This document shows, in pieces, positions 8,806-16,764 of a DNA stretch of 64,000 nucleotides. The stretch lies in the NCBI GenBank assembly GCA_963825415.1, contig CAWGTD010000006.1:744001-808000 (forward strand), in the 5' to 3' direction. Source of the DNA: BP-464 sp963825415. Lineage in GTDB: Bacteria; Actinomycetota; Thermoleophilia; Solirubrobacterales; Solirubrobacteraceae. The translations under genes were made by a program, and so were the position numbers. How positions within the stretch are numbered: the first letter of the stretch is position 1; each line of letters opens with the position of its first letter. Below the pieces are notes generated by a model. The model saw only the letters and a program-made list of their open reading frames with translations, made no database searches and was not told where the DNA came from.

Positions 8806-10899
8806 GCGGCGACGGTATCGACTTCGAGCTTCTGCTTCAGCGAGCTGTAGAACATCGACAGCGGGAACTCGTCGTCGAGCACCTCGTCGATGTAGGGCCG
8901 CGGGTCCTCGACGTCGGAGAAGCTGCGCGCCTCGCGCGCCCAGGCCGAGCCGGTCGCGGGCGGGACGTAGGTGGCGACGAAGTCGTGGGCGGCCTGCCAG
9001 TGGGCGAGCTTGGAGCGGTCGATGCCGGCGCGGTAGAGCTCCTCGACCGCCGCGCGCAGCGCCACCACGCCGTCGGCGACGCGCTCCCACTCGATGGTGA
9101 GCTTGTTGTCGGTCCAGTGCAGCAGGCCGTGCTTGTGCAGGTAGGCGAAGAGCAGCTGGCCGCCGAGGCCGTCGTAGTTGCGCACGCGGTTGCCCGTGAT
9201 CGGGAAGCGGAACAGCCGGTCGAAGAGGATCGCGTACTGCACGTGGCGCGCGAAGGCGAAGCCGCCGCGCTCCAGCTCGACCGCCTCGCAGAACGCCGTC
9301 AGGTCGCAGCGCAGCTCCTCCAGCGAGTACATCCAGTACGGCATCCGCTGGCGGATCATGAACGGGTCGAACGGCAGGTCGCCGTGGCTGTGCGTCCGGT
9401 CGTGGACGAGGTCCCAGAGGATGTAGGCGTCGCGGGACAGCGGGGCGCGAGGCGAGCAGCGCGGCGGCGTCGGGCGGCAGGTTGAGCCGCAGCAGCGCGG
9501 CGGCGCTCGCGCTGACGCGGCGGAACCGCGCGGCCTCCCGGTCGCAGAAGATCGCGCCGAAGTGGTTGGCGGGCCGGTCCGCGGCGGCGACCGTCTCAGG
9601 GAACAAGACAGCCGACTCCGAGTCGTAGCCGGCCGTGTGGTCGACGAACTCCACCGGGACGAACTTGGCGTTGTCGTAGCGGCCGGCCTCGAGCTCGGCA
9701 ACCCAGTCGGGCCACGGCACGCGGACGATCAACGCCTCGAAGCGCGTGTCGCGCGAGCCCGAGTTCTGCAGGTACATGGGGAAGACGACGAGGTGCTCGA
9801 TCCCGTCGACGCGGTGCAGGTCGGGCCGGAACGCGTCGAGCGCCGCCGCGAAGTCGGGCCGCGCGAAGCCGCCCGCCGCCCAGGCCCGCAGGTCCGCGAC
9901 GACCGCCTCCAGGTAGGCGGAGTCGTGGGCGAAGCGGGGAGCGAGGCCCGCGATCGCCTCGGCCAGCGCGTCGACGTGGCCCGCGGCGGCGTCGCGCGAC
10001 GCGCCCTCGGCCAGCGCGCCGTCAGGCGCCTGGAGCAAGCGCAGGGCGTCGGTGTGCGCCTTGAGCGCCTGCCAGTGCGGGTCGGCCGCGACGTCGGACG
10101 GCGCCTCGAGCCCGCCGCGCGCGAACGCGGGCTGCGCGGCCCAGTGCACGAGGTTGCGCCACAGGTGGGCGTGGCCGAGCTCGTCGATGCAGTCGTCGCC
10201 GAACAGGTCGGAGTCGGCGACCACGACGACGCGGCCGGCGCCGTGCTCGGTGACCGCGAGCAGCGCCGCGCCGGGAGCCGACGCGGTCGGCGCCGTGCGG
10301 GCCAGCACGCGCGCGCCGGCGCCCGGGGTCAGCGACCCCGCGCGGTAGAAGCAGGCCTGCTCCACGCGGGCCAGCAGGTCGACGCACCGACCCAGGGCAT
10401 CCTGCCCTGTGTGCCCGCGCGGCCCGACGAGGTCGGCGAGGACCCAGCTGGGCGTCTGGTGGTGGTGCTCGTAGTCGTAGATGACGGCGTTGTCGACGGC
10501 GACGCCGAACCGCGCGGCGAGCTCGACGAGGTTCGAGCCGTACTTCTCCTGCTCCTCTTCGGCGAGCAGCACGAGCCCCCCGCCGTTGCGAACGAACTCC
10601 TCGATCGCGGCGAGCTCCTCCTCGGCGAGCAGCGGCGAGCCGCCGGGCACGACGCGCTCCCAGCGCGGCTCCGACGGATGGGCGATGACGAGCACCGCCA
10701 CGTCGGCCAGCGCGGCGGCATCGAGCGGCCCGCCGACATGGGCGTCGGCGGCGAAGTTCTCGGCCCGCAGCAGGTCCGCCGCCCGTGCGTAGGAGGAGTC
10801 CGCGGGGTGCGACGGGTTGATCTCCTGCGCGACGTCCGGGCGGATCGTCCAAGCCTCGCCGTGGGCTTCGTCGAACAGGATCCTCGCCAGCGCGCGCAT
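8802..10899 (-). CDS. DUF6421 family protein with N-terminal GATase-like domain (one frameshift)
   Basis: About 698 residues after repair. Residues 1-230 form an alpha/beta domain with strands such as VAVLVIAHPSEP, GGGLVLLAEEEQ and GRVVVVADSDLFGDD, like the ThuA/GATase-1/DUF4350 fold without the nucleophile Cys. Residues about 250-698 match DUF6421 as I recall it from Streptomyces. The most conserved part reads HDRTHSHGDLPFD (499-511) and, 24 residues later, EELRCD (527-532), an arrangement that could bind a metal. A one-base insertion in the GGGG run at 9442-9445 breaks the frame. ATG 10899 follows a near-consensus promoter by 6 nt. Function unknown. Confidence 0.75.
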
Positions 10900-10905
10900 G
10901 ACGAC

Positions 10906-10934
10906 ACGGTAGACCGGCACAGAGCCGCTGTCTA
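10906..10934 (-). promoter_or_regulatory. Sigma-70-type promoter of the DUF6421 operon
   Basis: Reading the minus strand: TAGACA, 17 nt, TACCGT, then 6 nt to the ATG at 10899. Both hexamers match the sigma-70 consensus well and the short distance predicts a leaderless mRNA. It lies in the 72-bp divergent gap shared with the Lrp-type regulator, the obvious place for operator binding. Confidence 0.65.
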
Positions 10935-10971
10935 TGCCGATCCCAACGCGATTCATGCAAGAATCCAACGA

Positions 10972-11412
10972 ATGGACGACATCAACCGCAAGATACTTGC
11001 GCTACTGGTCGAAGACGGCCGCCGGACCTACGACGACGTCGGCCGGCGCGTCTCGCTGTCCGCCCCGGCGGTCAAGCGCCGCGTCGACCGGCTGCGCCGC
11101 GACGGCGCGCTGCGGGCCTTCACCGCGGTCGTCGACCACGCCGCGCTGGGCGCCACCACGGAGGCGCTGGTGGAGCTGTTCTTCGCGCCCGGGACCCTGC
11201 TCGACCACGTCGGCGAGACGCTGCGCCGCCACCCCGAGGTCGTCGAGGCGTGGAGCGTCACCGGCGAGGCGGATGCGATCGCCCGCGTGCGGACGCTGGA
11301 CAACACCGACCTCGAGCGGCTGATCATCGAGCTCCAGCGCGACGGCCTCGTGGTGCGCACGAGCTCCCAGGTCATCCTCTCCCAACTGGTGAGCAGACCC
11401 ACCGCTCCCTAG
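10972..11412 (+). CDS. Lrp/AsnC-family transcriptional regulator
   Basis: Regulator of 146 residues with an N-terminal winged helix-turn-helix (DINRKILALLVEDGRRTYDDVGRRVSLS split over helices 1-3, then SAPAVKRRVDRLR as recognition helix) and a C-terminal RAM/AsnC effector-binding domain (EVVEAWSVTGEADAIARV). Family members sense amino acids. It is transcribed divergently from the DUF6421-SDR-aldolase operon with a 72-bp shared control region, so it probably regulates that operon and itself, perhaps in response to an amino acid handled by the aldolase. ATG 10972 places the HTH at the extreme N-terminus, as usual. Confidence 0.92.
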   Translation: MDDINRKILALLVEDGRRTYDDVGRRVSLSAPAVKRRVDRLRRDGALRAFTAVVDHAALGATTEALVELFFAPGTLLDHVGETLRRHPEVVEAWSVTGEADAIARVRTLDNTDLERLIIELQRDGLVVRTSSQVILSQLVSRPTAP

Positions 11413-11418
11413 TAGGTT
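11413..11418 (+). promoter_or_regulatory. -10 element of a leaderless promoter (aminotransferase)
   Basis: TAGGTT starts at the base after the regulator's TAG stop and ends 6 nt before ATG 11425. The -35 region (TGAGCA at 11390-11395, 17 nt away) is weak. No Shine-Dalgarno sequence precedes the ATG. Confidence 0.5.
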
Positions 11419-11424
11419 CGGGCC

Positions 11425-12813
11425 ATGGACATCGCGTCCATCCTGGCCGAGCGCACCGGCGAGACCGCCGCGCTCAACGACCGCCATCTCAACCCGCAGC
11501 TCGGCCGCGTCCTGCGCACGCTGGGCTACGACCGTACGTGGGTCCGCGGCGAGGGCGCCTACCTCGTCGACGACACCGGCGAGCGCTGGCTCGACCTGCT
11601 CTCCGGGTTCGGGATGTTCGCGCTCGGGCGTGGCCACCCGGGTATCCGCGACCAGCTGATCGCCACGCTGCAGGCCGACACCCCCGCGCTGCCTGCGATG
11701 GGCCTCACCCTGCTGCCTGGCGTGCTCGCCGAGCAGCTCGTGGCGCGGGCGCCCGCCGGGCTGGAGTCGGTCGTCTACTCGAACTCGGGCGCCGAGGCGA
11801 TCGAGGCGGCGATCAAGCTCTCCCGGGCTGCCACCGGGCGGCCGTGCGTCCTGTACTGCGACCACGCCTTCCACGGCCTCACCACGGGAGCGCTGGCCGT
11901 CAACGGCAACCCCGAGTTCCGCGATCGCTTCGGGCCGTTGCTGCCGGGCACCGAAGCGGTGCCGTTCGGCGACCTCGACGCGCTGCGCAGCCGGCTGGCG
12001 GCCGGCGACGTCGCGGCGTTCATCGTCGAGCCGATCCAGGGCAAGGGCGTCAACTTCCCGCCCGAGGGCTACCTGGAGGGCGTTCAGGCCGCGTGCCGCG
12101 AGGCGGGCACGGTGTTCGTACTCGACGAGGTCCAGACCGGGCTGGGGCGCACCGGTCGCTTCCTCGCCGCCGAGCACTGGGGCCTGGAGCCCGACATGGT
12201 CACGCTGGCCAAGGCGCTCTCCGGCGGCTTCGTCCCGATCGGCTGCGTGCTGTTGCGCCGCTCGCTGCACGAGGCGGTCTTCGACTCGATGGAGCGCGCG
12301 GTCGTGCACGGATCGACCTTCGCCGGCGGCGACCTCGCCGCCGCCGCCGGCCTGGCGACGCTGGCCGAGATCGACGCGGGCGGCTTGGTCGAGCGCTCCG
12401 CACGGCTCGGCGACCTGCTGCTCGAGCTCACCCGCCCGCTGGTCGACAAGCACGAGATCGTCGCGGACGTCCGCGGCCGCGGGCTGCTCTGGGCGCTGGA
12501 GCTCGGGCCGCCGCGCAGCGCGTCGGGCCGCCGTCTGTGGCGGGCGGTCGAGCGCCGCCAGCCCGGCCTGTTCGCCCAGCTCTTGACCGTGCCGCTGTTC
12601 CGCGACCACCACATGCTCATCCAGGTCGCCGGCCACGGCGTCAACGTCGTCAAGGCGCTACCGCCGCTGGTCATCGCCGAGGAGGACATCCACCGCTTCG
12701 CCGCGGCGCTCGACGACGTCCTCGGCCGCGCCGGACGCCTCTTCGGCGCGACGGCGCGCCTCACGCTCGGCCTCGGGCGGCGCAGCATCACCAGGCGCAG
12801 GGCGGCCGCATGA
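11425..12813 (+). CDS. Class III pyridoxal-phosphate aminotransferase
   Basis: Fold-type I class III aminotransferase of 462 residues. Landmarks are the phosphate-binding region NSGAEAIEAAIK, the strand VLDEVQTGLGR with the PLP-contacting Asp, and the Schiff-base lysine in LAKALSGGF. The N-terminus resembles members fused to or placed beside hopanoid and long-chain aminotransferases (HpnO-like) more than ornithine enzymes, but this is a similarity judgement only. ATG overlaps a leaderless promoter, and the stop TGA overlaps the ATG of the epimerase (ATGA). With the epimerase and the GH5 enzyme it may process an amino-bearing glycolipid. Confidence 0.87.
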   Translation: MDIASILAERTGETAALNDRHLNPQLGRVLRTLGYDRTWVRGEGAYLVDDTGERWLDLLSGFGMFALGRGHPGIRDQLIATLQADTPALPAMGLTLLPGVLAEQLVARAPAGLESVVYSNSGAEAIEAAIKLSRAATGRPCVLYCDHAFHGLTTGALAVNGNPEFRDRFGPLLPGTEAVPFGDLDALRSRLAAGDVAAFIVEPIQGKGVNFPPEGYLEGVQAACREAGTVFVLDEVQTGLGRTGRFLAAEHWGLEPDMVTLAKALSGGFVPIGCVLLRRSLHEAVFDSMERAVVHGSTFAGGDLAAAAGLATLAEIDAGGLVERSARLGDLLLELTRPLVDKHEIVADVRGRGLLWALELGPPRSASGRRLWRAVERRQPGLFAQLLTVPLFRDHHMLIQVAGHGVNVVKALPPLVIAEEDIHRFAAALDDVLGRAGRLFGATARLTLGLGRRSITRRRAAA

Positions 12814-13788
12814 AGGCGCTGGTGACGGGCGGGCGCGGGTTCATCGGCTCGCACGTCGTCGACGCGCTCGCCGACGCGGGCGCGGAGGTCCGGGTGCACG
12901 ACGCGTCGCCGGTCAACGGCGCGCGGCCCGATGTCGAGCACGTCGTGGGCGACATCCTCGACGAGGCGGCGCTGACGCGGGCGATGGCGGGCTGTGACGC
13001 CGTGTTCCACCTCGCTGCGCTGTACACCTACTCGCCGAAGGACGCCGACACGATGCTGCGCATCAACGTCGACGGGACCCGGACGCTGCTCGCCGCCGCC
13101 CGCAAGGCCGAGGTGCCCCGCGTGGTCCACACGTCCAGCTGCTCGACGTGCGGCCCGGCGGCCGGGCGCCTGGCCGACGAGCGCGACAGCCCGCCGGCCT
13201 GGGAGCTGAAGGTCGCCTACAAGCGCACCAAGGTCGCTTCGGAACGCGTCGCGCTCGACGCGGCCGCCGCCGGCCAGGACGTCGTCGTCGTCAACCCGAC
13301 CGTCCCGGTCGGCCCGCGCGACCGCCGCCCGACGCCCACGGGCCAGATGGTGGCCGACGTGGCGAGCGGGAAGATCCGCGCGTTCGTGGGCACGACCGCG
13401 CTCAACGTCGTCGACGTCCGCGACGTGGCCCGGGGCCACGTCCTCGCGCACGAGCGCGGCCGGGCCGGGGAGCGCTACCTGCTCGGCGGCGAGAACCTCT
13501 CGCTCGGCGACGTGTTCGCCATCGCGGCACGCCACGCCGGCCGGCCGGCGCCGCGGGTGCGGGTGCCGTACGGGCTCGTGTTCGGAGCGGCGTGGGCCGC
13601 CCACCACGCAGGCCGAGCGATCGGCCGCGAGCCGCGGCTGCTGGTCCTCGACGAGGTGCGCCAGGCGCGCATGCCCGCGGTGTTCTCGATCGAGAAGGCG
13701 CGCACCGAGCTGGGCTACAGCTGGCGGTCCGCCGACGAGGCGCTGCGCGACGCCGTGGCTGCGCTCGGCGACGGAGGTAGCCCGGTGA
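12810..13788 (+). CDS. NAD-dependent epimerase/dehydratase, HpnA-like (probable frameshift near 3' end)
   Basis: Extended SDR of about 325 residues. It has the NAD motif VTGGRGFIGSHV, catalytic YxxxK as YKRTK, and the strand VVVVNPTVPVGPRD, which is the pattern of hopanoid-associated sugar epimerases (HpnA). As printed, the frame has no stop and runs straight into the GH5 gene. Removing one base near 13771 (around GACGGAGGTAG) yields a stop TGA at 13786-13788 that overlaps the GTG start of the next gene. This GTGA overlap matches the neighbouring genes, so I favour two separate proteins over a real fusion. Substrate unknown. Confidence 0.83.
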
Positions 13789-15570
13789 GGGCGCGCCCGG
13801 CGGTGGCGCTCGCCGTGCTCGGCCTCGCCGCGGCCGCGGCACCCGCGGCCGCCGGCCCCACGCTGCCGCTCGGCCACGCCGGGCGCTGGATCACCGACGC
13901 GCAGGGGCGCGTGGTCGTCCTGCACGGGATCAACATGGTCTACAAGCGCCCGCCCTACGCCCCCGACGCCGTCGGCTTCGGCGACGACGACGCGGCGTTC
14001 CTCGCCGCGGAGGGCATGGACACCGTCCGCGTCGGGATCATCTACAAGGCGGTCGAGCCCCAGCCCGGCGTCTACGACGACGCCTACCTCGACCGGATCG
14101 CCGACACCGTCGCCACGCTGGGGCGCCACGGGATCGTCTCGCTGCTGGACTTCCACCAGGACCTCTACAACGAGCGCTTCCAGGGCGAGGGCTGGCCCGA
14201 CTGGGCGGTGCTCGACGACGGCCTGCCGGCCGAGCCCAAGTCCGGCTTCCCCGCCAACTACCTGGTGATGCCGGCGCTTCAGCGCGCGTTCGACAACTTC
14301 TGGGCCAACGCCGCCGGCCCGGCGGGCATCGGGCTCCAGGACCGCTACGCAGCGGCGTGGCGCCACGTCGCCCAGCGCTTCCGCGACAACCCCGCCGTGC
14401 TCGGCTATGACCTGATGAACGAGCCGTGGCCGGGAACGACCTGGCAGCAGTGCGCCAATCCGGCGGGCTGCCCGGCCTTCGACGCGACGATGACGCAGTT
14501 CATCAAGCGCACGATCGCCGCCATCCGCGAGGCCGACCCGCGCACGCTCGCCTTCTACGAGCCCCACGTGCTCTTCAACGACGGCTCCGACACGAGCGTC
14601 GACCCCGGCGGCGATCCACACGCCGCGATGTCGTTTCACGACTACTGCCTCCAGGCCGGCCAGTCAGACACCAACGACGGCTGCGACACGGCCGACGACC
14701 TCGTCTTCACCAACGCCGACAAGCACGCAGCAGCAACGGGCAGCGCGCTCCTGCTGACGGAGTTCGGCGCCACCCGCGCCGAGGACATCCTCACCGCGAT
14801 GGTCGAGCGCGCCGACCGCTTCATGGTCGGCTGGCAGGAGTGGCACTACTGCGGCTGCGACGACCCGACCACCGCCGGCCCCGGCAACAAGCAGGCGATC
14901 GTGATCGACCCCGCCAAGCCCCCGACCGGCGCGAACCTCGACGCCGACAAGCTGCGCGTCCTCGTCCGGCCACACCCGGAGTCCGTCGCGGGGACGCCGA
15001 AGAGCTACGGCTTCGACGCGGCCGACCACCGCTTCACGCTGAGCTACACCACCACGCGCGCCGACGGCACGGGAGCGTTCGGCCCGACCGACGACACCGA
15101 GATCCTGCTGCCCGCGCGGCAGTACCCCAACGGCTACGCCACGAAGGTCGTCGGGGGCACGATCCGCTCGGCGCCGGGCGCCGCCGTCCTGCGCGTGGCC
15201 GCGTGCCCGGGCGCCGGCGAGGTGGCAGTCGAGGTCACTCCCACCGGTACAAGCTCCGCGAGCTGCGCCGCGCCGCCCCCCTCCCAAGCCTGCTCGCACC
15301 AGCATCCGCCTGCGACTGCGGCTCGTCCCCCGCGTCGCCCACGTCGGCGTCCGGTCGCGCGTGCGCATCTACGTGCGCTCAGGCGCCGGCCGGGGAGCAC
15401 GGCCGGTACGGGGCGCGCGAGTCAGCCTGGCCGGCGTGCGCGGCGTCACCGACCGTCGCGGGCGCGCGGTGATCCGCCATCGCTTCCGGCGGCCGGGTCG
15501 CTTCAAGGTCGTCGCCCGCGTCGCGGGCCGCAGTCCGATCCGCGCCACGCTGCGGGTCGCGCGCCGCTAG
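13785..15570 (+). CDS. Secreted GH5 glycosidase, endoglycoceramidase-like (frameshift near 15240)
   Basis: Glycoside hydrolase of about 594 residues. A signal peptide (residues 1-23, Ala-rich) precedes a GH5 barrel with LLDFHQDLYNERFQ, the acid/base glutamate in DLMNEPWPG (Glu213), SFHDYC, and the nucleophile in LLTEFGAT (Glu326), followed by QEWHYC and a beta-sandwich domain. This set matches endoglycoceramidases, which release the glycan from glycosphingolipids. A one-base insertion around 15225-15300 separates the barrel from a Pro-rich linker and a C-terminal Ig-like domain (about 15301-15570). GTG 13785 follows GGAGG at 13773-13777. Natural substrate in a bacterium is unknown. Confidence 0.85.
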
Positions 15571-15575
15571 CAGCT

Positions 15576-15622
15576 CGAACGTCCAACTCCCCCCTGCACA
15601 TCGGGGCGAGGTTGGACGTTCG
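15576..15622. terminator. Bidirectional hairpin terminator between GH5 and tRNA-Pro
   Basis: A perfect 12-bp inverted repeat (CGAACGTCCAAC at 15576-15587 with GTTGGACGTTCG at 15611-15622) encloses a loop that can itself pair (CCCC with GGGG). It lies between convergent units and can end the GH5 transcript and the tRNA transcript. No long U-run on either side. Confidence 0.7.
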
Positions 15623-15637
15623 GCTCTACGGCGTCAA

Positions 15638-15711
15638 TCGGGGCGCCCAGATTCGAACTGGGGACCTCACCGACCCGAACGGTGCGCGCTACCAGGCTGC
15701 GCCACGCCCCG
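15638..15711 (-). tRNA. tRNA-Pro (anticodon CGG)
   Basis: The 74-nt cloverleaf folds completely on the minus strand. The acceptor pairs CGGGGCG with CGCCCCG (discriminator A at 15638), the D stem is GCGC/GCGC, the anticodon stem is CACCG/CGGTG around loop TTCGGGT (anticodon CGG), and the T arm is CCCAG-TTCGAAT-CTGGG. The CCA end is not encoded. It is the sole tRNA seen in the window, with the hairpin at 15576-15622 downstream. Confidence 0.97.
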
Positions 15712-15725
15712 AGGACCGGGTCATT

Positions 15726-16580
15726 CTAGGGCGCGGAGTCTGCTTGCTTTGAATCCGCCCTCCGCTGGAGGCGTGCGACGGTCGAGCGCACGAAGCGGCC
15801 GAGGCGCCGGGCCGCGACGTTGGCGAAGTACTGGGTGGCGCCGGGCTTGCAGGACGGCCCGAAGTTCACGACGCCGGCGACCAGTGGCCGCCCCGCGCGA
15901 TCGGCGACGAGCAGCGGGCTGCCGCTGTCGCCGTGGCAGACCGTCTGCGTGGCGCTCCAGGCGCAGAGCATCCGGCTCGCGTCGTAGTACCGGAAGTGCG
16001 CGCCGCAGTAGCCGGGAGCCTGCATCAGCAGCTCCGCGCGGAGCAGCTTGCCGTAGTCGCCCGTGCCGGTGATGCCCCAGCCGAGCACCGCCGCTCTGCG
16101 CCCGGCCGCGACCAGCCGGGGCTGGCCGAGCGGGGCGAGGCGGACCGTGCCGGGTGCCGGATCGCGCAGCAGCAGCAGCGCGATGTCGTCTCTCGTGGCA
16201 TTGCCTTCGAACACTCCGTACGTCTTCGGCGTGACGCGCGCGAGCACCGGATCCTCCGTCGCCTCTCCGCTCACGAGGGCGTCGTAGGGCTTGTCCTGCG
16301 AGAACACGACGCGTATCTGCGTGGTCTCGAAGAAGTGGTTCGTCTGCTGGTCGACGACACAGTGCGCGGCCGTGAGGACCACGTTCGGCGCGATCGCGGC
16401 GCCTCCGCAGGCCTGGTTGCCCACCTCGACGAAGGCGAGCCAGGGCGGTGCCTCGACCGCCCGGCCTCCGACCACCCGAGGCGTCGTCAGCGACCACGCG
16501 GGCGAGGGCGCGCCCGCCGCTTGCAACAGGGCGCCCACCGCGAGAGCGACGACGAGGCAAGAGCGGCGAGAAACGGGCAT
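15726..16580 (-). CDS. Secreted trypsin-like serine protease (S1 family)
   Basis: Chymotrypsin-fold protease of 284 residues with a signal peptide (about 1-30) and a mature N-terminus near VVGGRAV, which suits zymogen-style cleavage. The catalytic triad is His73 (LTAAHCV), Asp132 (RDDIALL) and Ser219 (CHGDSGSPL), and three Cys pairs are plausible. S1 proteases are common secreted hydrolases in actinobacteria. The Asp six residues before the catalytic Ser, typical for trypsin-like specificity, is not obvious, so cleavage preference is left open. It is divergent from the GGDEF-EAL gene; a promoter was not convincingly found. Confidence 0.93.
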   Translation of the reverse strand: MPVSRRSCLVVALAVGALLQAAGAPSPAWSLTTPRVVGGRAVEAPPWLAFVEVGNQACGGAAIAPNVVLTAAHCVVDQQTNHFFETTQIRVVFSQDKPYDALVSGEATEDPVLARVTPKTYGVFEGNATRDDIALLLLRDPAPGTVRLAPLGQPRLVAAGRRAAVLGWGITGTGDYGKLLRAELLMQAPGYCGAHFRYYDASRMLCAWSATQTVCHGDSGSPLLVADRAGRPLVAGVVNFGPSCKPGATQYFANVAARRLGRFVRSTVARLQRRADSKQADSAP

Positions 16581-16686
16581 TCCCGCTGGTCTTCGGCCTC
16601 ATCCGCGGCCGGCGATCCCTCCGTGGACGAACGGACGACTACTCATTTCCGTGGCTCAACCGCTCAAATCGTCCAGGGCAGCCCGG

Positions 16687-16720
16687 TCGCCCCTGTAATC
16701 CGGGGCGAACCTGCCGATAA
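16687..16720 (+). promoter_or_regulatory. FliA/WhiG-type -10 box with overlapping palindrome
   Basis: GCCGATAA at 16713-16720 is identical to the -10 octamer of FliA/SigD/WhiG sigma factors. The matching -35 (TAAA, 15 nt upstream) is poor, reading TGTA. A 7-bp palindrome TCGCCCC/GGGGCGA (16687-16708) covers the spacer and could be an operator. It precedes the GGDEF-EAL gene by about 45 nt. Confidence 0.4.
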
Positions 16721-16764
16721 CCAAGGGCACGGACGTTCATTGTGCGCGTCCGGCTCGCTCCCAC

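Noticed and set aside
11250..15752. A 1500-codon plus-strand frame that looks like a giant protein
   Set aside because: It joins an out-of-frame part of the aminotransferase, the epimerase and GH5, and ends in junk over the tRNA; better explained by separate genes and single-base insertions.
16590..16764. Possible c-di-GMP riboswitch upstream of the GGDEF-EAL gene
   Set aside because: The conserved GEMM-I core and its tetraloop-receptor pairing are not present; a FliA-like -10 box and palindrome explain the sequence better.
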